From Lycium barbarum (lineage: Eukaryota; Streptophyta; Magnoliopsida; Solanales; Solanaceae): a DNA stretch of 64,000 bases. The notes beneath the pieces are model-generated. The model made no database searches, was not told the origin of the DNA, and was given only the letters and a program-made list of their open reading frames with translations. Position 1 is the first letter of the stretch. Each line of letters begins with the position of its first letter. Below, in pieces: positions 45,600 to 57,387 of the stretch. Both the position numbers and the translations under genes were made by a program. Where the stretch lies: NCBI RefSeq assembly GCF_019175385.1, contig NC_083346.1:84644543-84708542 (forward strand). The letters are read 5' to 3'.

Positions 45600-46542
45600 A
45601 TACCCAAGTGAGGAGTTCGAGTTACCTGTAGGCGTAGGTAACAAGTAAGGGTACTTGTTCTTCATCTCCTGCTCGACTTCCCAGGTCATCTCTTCCCTAT
45701 TGTTGTTTCACCATAACACTTTTACGGAAGCCACGTCCTTAGTTCGCAACCTCCTAATCTGTCGATCAAGTATGGCTATAGGCTGCTCCTCGTAGGATAA
45801 CTCCTCTGTCACCTGGATATCATCTACGGGAAATACACTGGAAGGATCGCCTATACATTTGCGAAGCATTGACACGTGGAAGATTGGATGCACTGCTTCC
45901 AAATCAGATGGTAGGTCCAACTCATAGGCAACCTGGCCTACTCTACGGATAATCTGATACGGCCCAATGTATCTCGAGCTTAGCTTCCCTTTCTTGCCGA
46001 ATCTCATAACACCCTTCATGTGTGACACCTTCAAGAACACCCAATCACCAACCTGAAATTCTAGGTGCCGACGTCGATTATCAGTATATGATTTCTGGCG
46101 ACTCTGGGTTGCCAGTAACCTCTCCTGAATAAGCTTCACTTTATCAACAGCCTGCTGAACCATATTTGGGTCTATCAACTTAGTCTCACCAACATCAAAC
46201 CAACCAATCGGTGACCTGCACTTCCTCCCATACAAGGCCTCATACGGTGCCATCTGAATACTAGAATGATAGCTGTTATTATAGGCAAACTCAATAAGTG
46301 GAAAATGATCATCCCAGCTACCCCTAAAATCAATAATATAGGCCCGTAACATATCTTGTAGTGTCTGGATGGTACACTCGGCCTGTCCGTCAGTCTGAGG
46401 GTGAAATGCTGTGCTGAGACTCACTTGTGTCCCCAATCCCTCCTAGAAGGATCTCCAGAAGTTAGCTGTAAACTGGGCTCCACTACCGGAGATAATAGCT
46501 GTGAGGATCCCGTGAAGTCCCACTATCTTGCTGAGGTATAAC
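45600..46542 (-). pseudogene. pol: Integrase C-terminus and chromodomain of C
   Basis: From 46542 the minus strand reads ARLYLSKIVGLHGI, IISGSGAQFT (the second catalytic Asp of the DDE triad is Gly), then after a stop GLGTQVSLSTAFHPQTDGQAE, EFAYNNSYHSSIQMAPYEALYGRKCRSPI, the GPY/F-type module YIGPYQIIRRVGQVAYELDLP, HPIFHVSMLRKCIGDP, and a chromodomain-like end (AILDRQIRRLRTKDVASVKVLW-stop-NNNREEMTWEVEQEMKNKYPYL). The chromodomain marks a Tekay-like chromovirus. The frame continues beyond LTR D at 50061 (QDRISTEDY). Confidence 0.85.
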
Positions 46543-46547
46543 CTAGC

Positions 46548-48782
46548 TGTTATATCCCGCGTTTTATGCAATCGGATAATTCAAGACAATCGCGGGAAGA
46601 CAACAAGCAAGGCCACATTTTATTTTGTTTGGCACATGAGTTGTATATGAAAAATCTAGAAGTAAAGATAATGAGAAAGGTCAAGAGCATAAAGGGAGGT
46701 TGCAATATGACTCTTGGGAATATGGAAGAAGACGAAGGGTAAATTTGGAATTCGGAAAAAAATTATTTTCATGAATTACAAGAACTAGCCCAAAAAGATA
46801 AGTGGGCTTGAATTTTTTTAAGAAAAACCAAGGCCCAACCGGCCATGGTATGGGTTAGGCCCATGTGGGGGCTATTTTTAAAAAATAAAAGATGACTTAG
46901 TAGTCATCTTATCCATTGAACTCTCTAGAGTTTTCAAGAAAAGAAGAACAAAAGAAAGAAGGAGAAAAACCCCAAGGCCATTCGGCCATAGAGGAATTCC
47001 CAAGAAAAAAATTGCAAAAATTCTTTCAAAAATCATTTCCTACCAAGTAGAGGGTGCTTAACAAGGTGGAGTTGCTGTTGGAGCAAGAAAGACTCATAAT
47101 CATACAAGTTGCCAAGTTGTAGTCAAGTGAGAAGTTGAGGAAGAAAGGTGAGTTTTAATCTTGTTTCATGTGTTATAAATGGTTTATATGTGTTGTAGTA
47201 TGCTAAAATGGATGAAATTCATGAAGGGAAGAAATACGGTATGTGGCCGTGTATGTGTACATATGTGTAGGAGTCATGTTTCAATTATTTTGTCTAGTGT
47301 TTGGTTGTTATGGTTGTGAATGATATGTGGTAAATGGAAGTTGGATGAAATTGGAGAGAATGTAGTTGTGCATGCATGTTGTGGCCGTCAGTTTGGGGTG
47401 TATATGTGGTCGTGTATACATGATGTATAGTCGTGTATATTGGTGAGTTGTGAAAGAATAATGAGCCACTTGTAATTAATATTTTAGTTGTTGTGTTGTA
47501 GATTTCATATTGCAAATAAAGGCTTGATAAGTTTGGTGAAGTATTGGTAATTGGGAGATTGTGTATATTGAAAAATAATGTTCTTGCATGGATAGCATGT
47601 AGTGGTATTAGTATGATGTTGTTGGAATATATATTATAAGGTTGCTATTGTATTCATTGGAGTCCGAAGGTTTTGAAGAAAGTGGTAAATTGATATCATG
47701 TATCTTGAATTGAATATGTGAACTGCTAGTGTGGTTGTTGAGCTTATATTGATAGTTTGGTCGGGTTTGAATTCCCGAATTGTGATTGATGAGAATTTGA
47801 CTAAGCTGAATGTGGAGGATGGTATATTTACAGAGGAAGTGCTGTCGAAATTTCGGTAGCCAAGTATTATCTTAAGATTTCAATTCTAAATACCCTAATG
47901 AAAGTTTTGGTAAATATGACCAATTTGCAGATTTTGATGAAATTGCAACGTGAATTTGGAATAGAAAAAGGAGCGGAAAGAGGTATGTAAGGCTTCACCC
48001 TTCTTTATATGGCATGTCTTAGATATAATAAGTTGGGTACGAGCCTCGGGGACAACTCTGTTCCCCGGAATCCACATCTAGAGTTTTCCTCTTTTTGTTC
48101 AATAGAATTGAATTAGAAAGTGTGCAAAATGATGGAAAGATCTCCTAAGCCCTAGAACTTGCATAAATGGGACCCCATTACCCTAAAACCCTCACGAGTA
48201 ACGCCACGACATGTAACATATGCAAATCGCATACGCGACCTCATTCGGCCCGAGGTGAGCCCGTTGCTCTCGGATGTTACTTGTAATCTTGTTTAACTTA
48301 CTTAAAGTTGAATCCAACGGGGACCTTTGATCCCGATCTCGCCACCAAGTGATAAGTACTATAACCACTCTAACGAGGGTACTTCCACGATGATAATGAT
48401 AACATTGATGTTAGACAAGAGGATCTGCCTATGAAAGTACTACCGGAACGATTATATGACTAAGATTACTAAGCTAAGTATTCTATGTGAATATGAAGGT
48501 GATAAACAAATCCTTGAATCTTATTTATATTCCTTAGCTATGACGTTAATTTCTAAGGATTCCAAAGCCTATGAGTTGACGTCCATGATGCCCGTGATTT
48601 CATTCTATGTTTACCTCTAATGCAATTCTCCGTTGGTAGTCTCGCCTTAAAATACTTGTTCCTTCAAGGCAAGACAAAGCGACCACGATTGTTCCATAAT
48701 GTAATCGGAGGTCACCGACCTTACGTCACTCCGATAGATACATGATTTCTTTTTTCTTTTGGGTCCCTTGCGTGCTTATATG

Positions 48783-48813
<31 letters not shown>

Positions 48814-50055
48814 CCATGTATATGTATGTAAGATATGTATACGTATATAAAATATGTATATGTATATAAGAGATGTAAATGTATATAAGACATGTATATG
48901 TATACAAGCTATGTATATGAATATAAAAATATGTATACGTATATAAGATATGTACATGCATATAAGATATGTACATGAACCTGGGATGGGGGGAAGGGAT
49001 ATATGGGGGAATGGGAAGGGAAACATGTTTCATTTCCACCTGATCAGCTAGCTTATCATCCCGGACGCGGGGTGCCCGGATGCGGGATATATGGGTGAGC
49101 CGGTGTATATCGGCGCTATGTGGGCGAGCTGACATTGTTTGACGCTATGATATGACCTACCATGTCATGACCAGACATGCTATGATAAGATATGATATGA
49201 TAAGCTATGCTATGATATGACAAGTTGCTATGACGCGATACACTATGACACGCTATGCTATGACATTGACATGATATTACGCGATACAATATGCCATGAT
49301 AAGATACGATAGGACACGACCTGACACGCCACGATACGATAGGGTAGTGCACGATAGGATATGATACGATAAGATACGACATAATATAAGTTCTATTTTC
49401 TACGTTCATGGAGGGGAAACGTTTTTAAAAGGGGAAAACAAGCCATACATAATTGCCGCCCGAAAAGGGGCCTTCCTATGTACAGGTTACTTTCTCGCCT
49501 CATTATATGTCCTATGACTCCATGATATTATTAATTGTACTCTATGTTACTGCTTGTATTATCTCCCATGCCTTACATACTCGGTACACTATTCGTACTG
49601 ACGTCCCTTCTTGTGGACGCTGCGTTTCATGCCGCGCAGGTCAGCAGACAGGCGGATTTGATTCTTAGGAGCTGTACCAGCAGCATTTGACAGTGCTCCA
49701 GTTGTTCCGGAGCCTCACTTCCTTGGTACTATTTTGTGTATATGTATATTCGGGCACGGCAGTACTCAGCCCTTCCTATGTATATGTGTACTATGTCTAG
49801 AGGCTCGTAGACAGATATGTACAGTTAGATGTCTTGTATTTGGAGTTGTTCGTGTCTCTGTATAATGCGGTAGTAACGCTTACTAGTCTATGTTTATGAT
49901 GACGCGGCTAATGTTAATGCTCAGCAACGAAAAAATAAAAAAAAATGTATAGTACAGTTCCTACGGCTCGCTGAGAAGTAAAGGTAAAATGATAGATAAG
50001 GGGTGCTCGGTACAAGTATCGGGTACTCGTCACGGCCCCTAGTTGGGTCGTGACA
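46548..50055 (+). repeat. Solo LTR D (3508 bp), target duplication CTAGC
   Basis: CTAGC at 46543-46547 and 50056-50060. TGTTATATCCC...GGGTCGTGACA. GATGACT/AGTCATC inverted repeat near 46892-46910; leader donor AAAG/GTGAG near 47150; GCTGCC box 47831-47857; GAG/GTATGTAAGGC donor (intron from 47983); CTCGCCTT/AAGGCAAG hairpin near 48630-48675; (AT)n at 48783-48808; TATGTATATAAGA repeats to 48980; degenerate TATGATA-type repeats 49140-49390; triple hairpins 49582-49639. Removing it joins the integrase frame. Confidence 0.92.
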
Positions 50056-50060
50056 CTAGC

Positions 50061-52216
50061 ATAGTCCTCAGTACTAATTCTGTCCTGGTAATTTGGTTCG
50101 AACCATTTTTCACCTTTCGTTGTCGTTACTGAATTCTCACCCTTCTTATCGAGTACACGCTTGGTCTTATTTTTAGTATAGAAATATTCGTAGATTATAT
50201 AACTATTCTTGTACAATTTGTACAAAGTGCATCCGATCTTAGTCATAGTCTTTCCTTCCCCTGGCTTATTCTGCTCTACATGTCTTATTGTACTAACACT
50301 CACTTGCTGTCCATTTTTCCATATTCCTTTCCCTTCCTCTATGTACCATTTGGTCTTCTCATATCCTATTATAGAAGAGATTTCCTATCCTTTCTCCTTT
50401 GTTACTTATAGGTCACAAAATCATTAGCCAATAACCCCGTTGCCAACATCTTAACCTCTAATCCAGTATAGCCTTGCTATCCTTTATAATATCTTTTAAG
50501 TTACTCGTTATCATTTTCTTGTCGTATTATTCCTTTTTATAAACATTCATTTTCTAATATCGTATTTTCCCAAATCTGTACCAATAATTCTCAGCACTGT
50601 CTCAAATACCATCTTGGCTTCTGTCCGCTCATCGTTGGCTTTCAAATCTTACACTTGCATTTCTCTCATCCGCTTCCCCCCTTTTTGGGTGTACCCCCAT
50701 TATTATCTATTTATATTCCGCTCTATGCCTCCATTTCCAATTTTCAAATTCCTATGATTCTTTTACCAATACATTTGGTATACTGCGCCATATCCATGTC
50801 TTTTCTTTATCATCTATAATTTAGATTACCCATGTACGAAACATTAACACAATCACGAGGTGATAAGAACTCTCGATATATAGTACAAAATCTCGTCTGA
50901 TGGTTGGTACTCGAGTAATATAATTAATGTAGCAATTTGTCCGAAGCCACATTCCATTCATTCCAATCAGTAATTAGCTAGTGCTTATAGTCATTTCAAA
51001 TTCTCCATTCGGTACCACTTATGTTCTAATGATAAGTGTCCCAAGCTTTCCCATAACACCGTTTTTATCCCAACGGATATCATCTGTTTCTTCTAGTAAC
51101 TTCACAATACATCAGTTGTTTCGCAAATCCGCAATCCTTGTCTTTTAAGGCTTTCACCATTTCCGAGGTGAAATCACATACACGTAGTACTCCTTTATGC
51201 CTCATGCTCTTTCATCGTCGTTATATACCAAACGCTAACTTCTAACTTACTCAAAATCATATCAAATTCGTTTTAATAGTGGTCTTGTCTCATCATTTTT
51301 TTCGTCGTACTGCACCTTAAGTTTGTAGCTATATATTTCCTTTTTATCCTATACTCATACTCGATTAATTACATCTGTCTTTAGTGCTTCCTTTAATATT
51401 CTTTGCATCTCTCCAATCTGTGTCCATCTTATATTCTGCGTGCGAGGAATTTCATGCTACTCCTGCATTCTCCAGAAAACACTATTTCTGCGTAACCGCT
51501 TTTCTCATTCTTAAAACATTTTCTGTTCATCCCTATTTGTTCTTATCATCCCAGTCATTTCTGGCACTCATTCTGCCCCGTTGCTTATCTTTCTTTAAGT
51601 TGGTCTTTCACAATTCTGTCGCTTATATTACCCGTTTTCTTAGCCATACACGTTATAACACATCGCTACACTGTAACCCCACTCGCTTTCTTCTTATCTT
51701 GTTTCTTCTATTAACTCCTTCTCTTCCTGTGCTCGCTTTTACTTTCGTTACCACTTGATCTCTATTCTGAACTTTTTCTATAGGACTTGTAGGTCTTTCT
51801 TATTGGTTCTATTGCCTTTCCATTTCACATTCGCCTTTATACCTTAGCCGCATATATCACGCCGTATCTTTTAGTCACTTCCTCATCGGGTTTTACTCAT
51901 TCTCATAACAATCCTCTAAACCATCATAAGAAAGGGAATTAGACTCCGACTAGCATCACGGGGCTCCTAATGCTTGATTTACATAGTTTACCTCCAGGTC
52001 TGTTTTCGGGTCATGAGCGAACCATTTAGTTCACAAATTACTTACTGCATGCTTCATACTTTTCGAATAAAAGTGAAACTTAACTTCCAGACGTTTTTGC
52101 TTTTCAACACGAGCTTTTTCTGAGGTAAAATGCGTCTGGAAAGTATCTGGTCCGTTCAAATGAATTCTGAACTTGCTACTCATATTTGCTTTTTCGAAAT
52201 CAATTTTTTCCAAATA
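50061..52216 (-). other. C internal: integrase scrap then AT-rich filler
   Basis: Bases 50061-50120 (minus) encode the integrase segment next to 46542. From about 50125 to 52216 no protein domain is readable. Codon-like structure is absent and stops are dense. The filler shares scattered similarity with 2490-2640 in E1 (for example 'ttctgttcatcc' contexts), hinting at a common non-autonomous ancestor; this similarity is weak. Confidence 0.5.
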
Positions 52217-52221
52217 GGGAT

Positions 52222-55200
52222 TGTTATAGCCCGTATTTTGTACGTTTGGATAATTCAGAGTCGTCGTGGGAAGTTAAGGGCGAAACCAATTTCAAAATTA
52301 TATTAATGCACAAGTTGTTATAAATATTATTTATGACTGTTATTAGTATGGAAATATTGTGAGAGGCTAAGGACAAGAAGAGAAATTCGCAAAAATGGCC
52401 CATGGAAATATTGGAAAAGGGCTAGGGGCAAAATGGTCATTTCACAAGTATTGGAAATTTGAAGAAAAATCTAGAAAATAAAAAGAAGAAGAAAAGAAAA
52501 GAAAATTCTAGAAATGGAAAAAGGAAGAGAAAGATCTAGAGAGGGGCATGTGCCCCTCACATGCCACTATATATATATATGATTAAGTCTTGAAAGGAAG
52601 ACAAAATTTTCATTTTCATTCTAGACAATTCAAGAAAAAATGAAAAAAAAAAAAAGGAGGGGGCGGCAATAGGGGCTGGCCGAACCAGCCCCATGAGTTG
52701 ATCATGGAAAAATTATTTTTCTTCTAGTTTTCCACTAATTGGAAGGCTCTCTATGACGTGGAATAGTTGTTGGAGCAAATCAATCGTTTGTTGTGGTCTT
52801 GAATAACTCTAGCCGTGGGAACACATGGATGGAAGAAGGTAAGGTTCAATTCTTACTTTTATATGTTATACTTGGTTTGTGTATGTTATGGTATGTGTGG
52901 AAATGAATGGAACTCGTAAAATATTGGAGTTGATGTTTGGCCGTGTATGTGTGTGATTAACAATGTGTATGTAGAGTTGTGTTGGGGTGATGAATTAGTT
53001 AGTATTCAACATGCTTGTGTGTTGTATTAACGTGTGGAAAATGGGTGAAAAATCATGGAATTTGTGTGTTGAAGGGGCTGGCCGAAAATGGACTGTTTTG
53101 CATGTCCAAGAATGAACTAATTTTATTTAGTATGTTTGGGTTATTGTGTTATGGATTATGTGATGTAAATGAGAGTTTAATGGCCCAAGTTGGTCTCATA
53201 ATTGTTGCGGGCTGTTTTGGAAGCCAATTTGAATCAAATGTAGTTTCTTGTAATTATGATAATAATGTTGTTAAGGTGTGGTTTGTGAATCTTAAAGAAA
53301 GAAATGTGTTGTGATGGTTTCTATGGAAGTTGGAAGATTTCGGGTTCCATGGTGCATTGTTAGGATTGTCTGAATATTTTGTGATTTGCCCGAGGCGTTC
53401 TTGAATCTTGTTTAAATGGTTTAGATTAGTACTTGAACGTATGGATATGGGTGTTGGTTCGATCGTATGCGGTTGATTTGAATGAAAACGGAATATTGTC
53501 GAATTGTATATAAAAGAGCTACTAATGTTAGAATGTGTTTTGAACCTCTTATTGATGTTGTTGGTATTGTTGTTGGTTTGGCCGGGTTGAATTCCCGGAT
53601 TGTTGTTGACAAAATTGACCGAGTTAGAATCTCGGGGGTGGTATATTTACAGGGGAGGTGCTGCCGAAATTTCGGCAGAATATAAATGAATGTATTGAAA
53701 GGGTGAGGCAAGTACTTGACGAAGGAACTAATGAATGGATGAACTCTCTTGCATGTAGGCAAACAAGTTGGATGCACAAGCGTAACTAGTTGGTCGCGGC
53801 ACAGGTATGTGAGGCTTACCCTTTCATTCTCTGGCATGTCCTAGAGCCAAGTAAGGTATGATGTGATATGCTGCCTTGGGGTAACTCTGTTCTGTGATTC
53901 TGAGACTGGTTATGATTCTAAGTCACTTCTTGATCTGAGTTTATGATTCTGGCTCATCCTCGGATATAAGTAATTGGATATAAGTATTTGATATAAGTAT
54001 CCTGATATTCGTGTTTTGATTTAAATATTCTGACGTGAGTATTTTGATATAAATATTTTGATATAAGTATTTTGATGTCAGTCCTTGATATAAGTATTTC
54101 GATACGAGTATTTTGATATAAGTATTCCGATGTAAGTTTGCTGATATAAGCATTCTGATATGAGTATCCTGATATGAGAATTCCGAAATCAGTATTCTGA
54201 TATGAGCGTTCTGATATGTTTATTCTGGTTCGAGAACTTCTGTAAGATTTAACGTCCCTAACTTCCGTGTACGATCTCGGATTGCTCTGAAATGTTCGAA
54301 GAGGTTTCTGTATCAAGACGTCCATAATTTTCTTATACGTAAGTGTGGTTCCAAAATCTCTATTTGATCTGATTCGTAAGGACATCCGAAGGTGCCTGAT
54401 ATGACTATGACTCTGATTCCCCGAAAAAGGCTTCTGAAACGCTTATAAAGCGTTCTGTACTTCGAACGCACGTAACTTTCTCATACTACGTCGGATTGAC
54501 CTGAAATCTGTTCCGAGCCCCCAAGTATCGGTAAGTATACTGGTCTGTCGAGTCTTGATTCCTATGCATGTGGTTTCTCATGACTCGGCTCGTGCATGAC
54601 TCAATGTATCCTTCACTGCGTCCCGGGCCAGGTTCTGTTATGTCCTCGTGTGTCCGCTACGATATGATTCACTGCGTCCCGGGCCAGGTTCTGTTATTGT
54701 GCGCATTCCTCTGCATTGTTCACCGCGTCCCTCATAGGCGGGCCGGGCTCTTTTATATGGTTTGATGATATGATGATATAGGGTGGTGGCCAGGATGGCA
54801 TATGATCTGTCTGTTCACCGCGTCCCGTACTAGAGGGCCGGCTCTGTTACCGCACCCCTCACTAGAGGGTCGGGTTCTGATATATGCATATATGATACAT
54901 GAATTTGATATATGATGATTCTGTTTAACGCGTCCCTTATCACAGGGCCGGGTTCTGTTATACGCATATGTGACATACGATTCTGAGTATTCTGTATGTT
55001 CTGACATCATCTGAGTAATCTGTACGTTCTGTATTCCGTCCGATATATGACATTATCTGAGTAATATGTACGTTCTGTATTCCGTCCGATATATGACATC
55101 ATCTGAGTATTCAGTACGTTTTGTACTTCGTCTGACGTATGACCTTATCTGTGCGTTCTGTACGTGCCACACTCCTTCTGACATCTGGTATCGGTATGTG

Positions 55201-55915
55201 CGATCTGTGTCTGGAAAGTAAGTATGTCGGCATTTTGTATGCTCTGTGTGATTTTGTTATGCTTTGTATGATTTGTACGGTCCGTAGGATCTGTATTGGT
55301 CGGTATGGTCTGTGTCGGTCTGTATGGTCGGTATTGGTCTGTATGAACTGTGTCTGAGAAGCAAGTAATTTGGTAATCTGGATAACATGCGTACTCTTGG
55401 TACTGTTTGTTTCGATTATAGTTCTGCTTTCTGTATTTTATGCCTTACATACTGAGTACATATTCCGTACTGACCCCTGTTCCTTGGGGGCTGCGTTTCA
55501 TGCCGCGCAGGTACTCCCAGACGAGATAAGGACCCTATAAAAGATATTTCAGCAGTGGTGGCGAACTCCATTTGCTCCTGGAGGACTGCCAAGTCAGGGT
55601 ATGGTATATGTGTTATGGTTTCTTTATGGTATTAGAGACTTTGCAGACAACGTCGTGGGTATAGTATGTCAGTCTGTAAGCGGCTCTGTCAGCCGATATG
55701 TCGGTCTGTGTTATGTATTGAATTTTGTATGACTATAGATTTGTTCGCTTGGAAGCTTCGAGAAAGAACATTTCAAAAAACAAATTACTATGTATTTTAT
55801 CTGATTTGATTTAAAAGTTTGACGTAACTTTATGTGCAGCAAGAGTCTGAGGGTTCGCTCGGCCTTAAGTAAGGGTCGGGTGCCCATCACACCCTAGTAA
55901 GGTCGGGGTGTGACA
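52222..55915 (+). repeat. Solo LTR E (3694 bp), target duplication GGGAT
   Basis: GGGAT at 52217-52221 and 55916-55920. TGTTATAGCCC...GGGGTGTGACA. TATATATATATATGA near 52568; leader stem GGGGCTGG/CCAGCCCC (52672-52692); donor GAAG/GTAAGG near 52839; GCTGCC box 53651-53678; CAG/GTATGTGAGGC donor (intron from 53805); about 15-bp TTTGATATAAGTA repeats 53960-54190; CCGCGTCCC...GGGCCGG array 54610-54960; triple hairpins 55454-55510. Open frames inside are not conserved. Confidence 0.92.
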
Positions 55916-55920
55916 GGGAT

Positions 55921-56832
55921 GATACCCCTTACGGTTGACATGAAGGGTATCTCTTAAAGCCTTACTCCAACATGATAAATTTACCATATCCATGTCGACC
56001 TCATATTTACTATTATTACCAATTCAACGGTTAATCTTTATGTCTCGAAGTCAGACGTACTTGCGACTTAGTCAAATCTTATCGTTACTGTTGACACGAC
56101 CCTTCAGAATATTACGAGCTTATGTGTCATTTTCTTGTTGTTTCTAAGAAAATTTTGGCAGAGTTTCCTCTGTATTTCTTACTATCTCAAAACCTGCACG
56201 CAGGAAATACCAAAAATGTCTCACAGGGCCAACATACACATATATATTATTTCCTATCACAACCGCACAGGGCTCCCCATATCAGTCACAGGATGAAAAT
56301 GGCGAACTTACCTCGCGTATCCAACTCAAACTGTACCTGTCACACTTTTCTGTTTATTTTCCCTTTCAATCTTTAACTGCAGGTTTCAATCATACCTGTT
56401 GATTCCTTTAACTTCCTCTCTGTATACTTTATAACTGGGCTTATCTATAATATATATACATTCAACCCATTTCCTTGCTATGCTTGCCATAACTCACCAT
56501 AATGATGGCCAGTTTGCCATTCCGTATGTACAAATTCTCACTATGCAACTTTGATATCCGACTTCCACCTGTATGTACAACTATTTTCCATCCTAGTTTT
56601 CAAAATTCCCACGGTGGTGGGAACACCTTGGTCACTGTTACTCGTAAATACTTGGTTGCCAACCCTTTTAATTTCCGCTCGCCGCTATTAGGTAACAACC
56701 TATAACAAATGCACGTACATAGGAAACTTCGATAAAGTCTCATATACCTGTAGTCGATCAGTCTCTAGTCTGATTTGGTGACCTAGAAGGTGAAGTGTGC
56801 TCCTTGTCATCGTCTGCCCGCCATCTACTCGT
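55921..56832 (-). other. C internal, non-coding
   Basis: Follows the 111-codon ORF. Bases 56150-56230 match E1 3541-3620, including GAGGAAACTCTGCCAAAATT (minus), a relative of the LTR box. No domain seen. Confidence 0.5.
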
Positions 56833-57168
56833 CTAATCTTCATCGTCTTCTTCATCTGAGTCCAGGGAATGTAGATAACCGCGCAACTCCTGGTTTATCG
56901 ATGACCAGGACAGGGGGCTGGAATAATCTGTAACACTTACCAGGGTAGCCGGTCTGACGTGGTGCCCTGCCATAGGAGCAACTGGTGTGGCTTCAGGGAC
57001 CGCCTCCCTGGATATCAAAAACTCTGGAGGAATTGTCGCTGGGTCCTCCGAGGGGTCAGTCTCGATAGAATAACTGAGGCTCCTCCTACTCGGTCCTGGA
57101 GCCTGGGATCCCGAATTTATCCTAGGGGCCTTCTTAGCACCCCCACTGTTTGAAGCTGGCCTCTTCAT
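56833..57168 (-). CDS. Short gag-leader-like ORF of C, 111 residues
   Basis: MKRPASNSGGAKKAPRINSG at the start, Ser/Pro-rich middle, acidic end DSDEEDDED. It begins right after the primer site, leader hairpin and acceptor AGGTGCAG (ends about 57180), which is where gag starts in other elements. No gag core or zinc knuckle follows. The basic Lys-rich start resembles gag N-termini, so it may be a truncated gag or a separate small protein. Function unknown. Confidence 0.5.
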   Translation of the reverse strand: MKRPASNSGGAKKAPRINSGSQAPGPSRRSLSYSIETDPSEDPATIPPEFLISREAVPEATPVAPMAGHHVRPATLVSVTDYSSPLSWSSINQELRGYLHSLDSDEEDDED

Positions 57169-57292
57169 CTCTCACAAATCTGCACCTACCTACAGGAAAA
57201 GAGGTCAGAGACAGTCTTTCCTAGGCTCAGGCTCTATCGCACGATCTAAGACAGAAAGGAAAGATAATATCCTAAATGTCCTGTAGCTTCCT

Positions 57293-57326
57293 GTTTATAG
57301 ATGTGGTGCACAACACATCGATAAAC
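57293..57326 (-). promoter_or_regulatory. Leader hairpin of C
   Basis: GTTTAT, GATGTG pair with CACATC, ATAAAC (minus), one C/T mismatch, 8-nt loop; nearly the same as in H. Confidence 0.6.
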
Positions 57327-57371
57327 AAGATCCTACTAGACACGGTCTGTAGACACCCCAAGGATGAACTG

Positions 57372-57383
57372 CTCTCATACCAC
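57372..57383 (-). other. Primer-binding site of C
   Basis: Minus strand TGGTATGAGAGC, one base off the initiator tRNA-Met site, four bases from the LTR. Confidence 0.88.
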
Positions 57384-57387
57384 TTTT

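Noticed and set aside
48721..49135. Tyr/Ile/His-rich open frames on minus in LTR D
   Set aside because: Pure translation of the TATGTATATAAG microsatellite.
53015..53314. 99-codon open frame with a hydrophobic stretch in LTR E
   Set aside because: Lies inside the predicted leader intron of a solo LTR; no conserved counterpart in the other LTRs.
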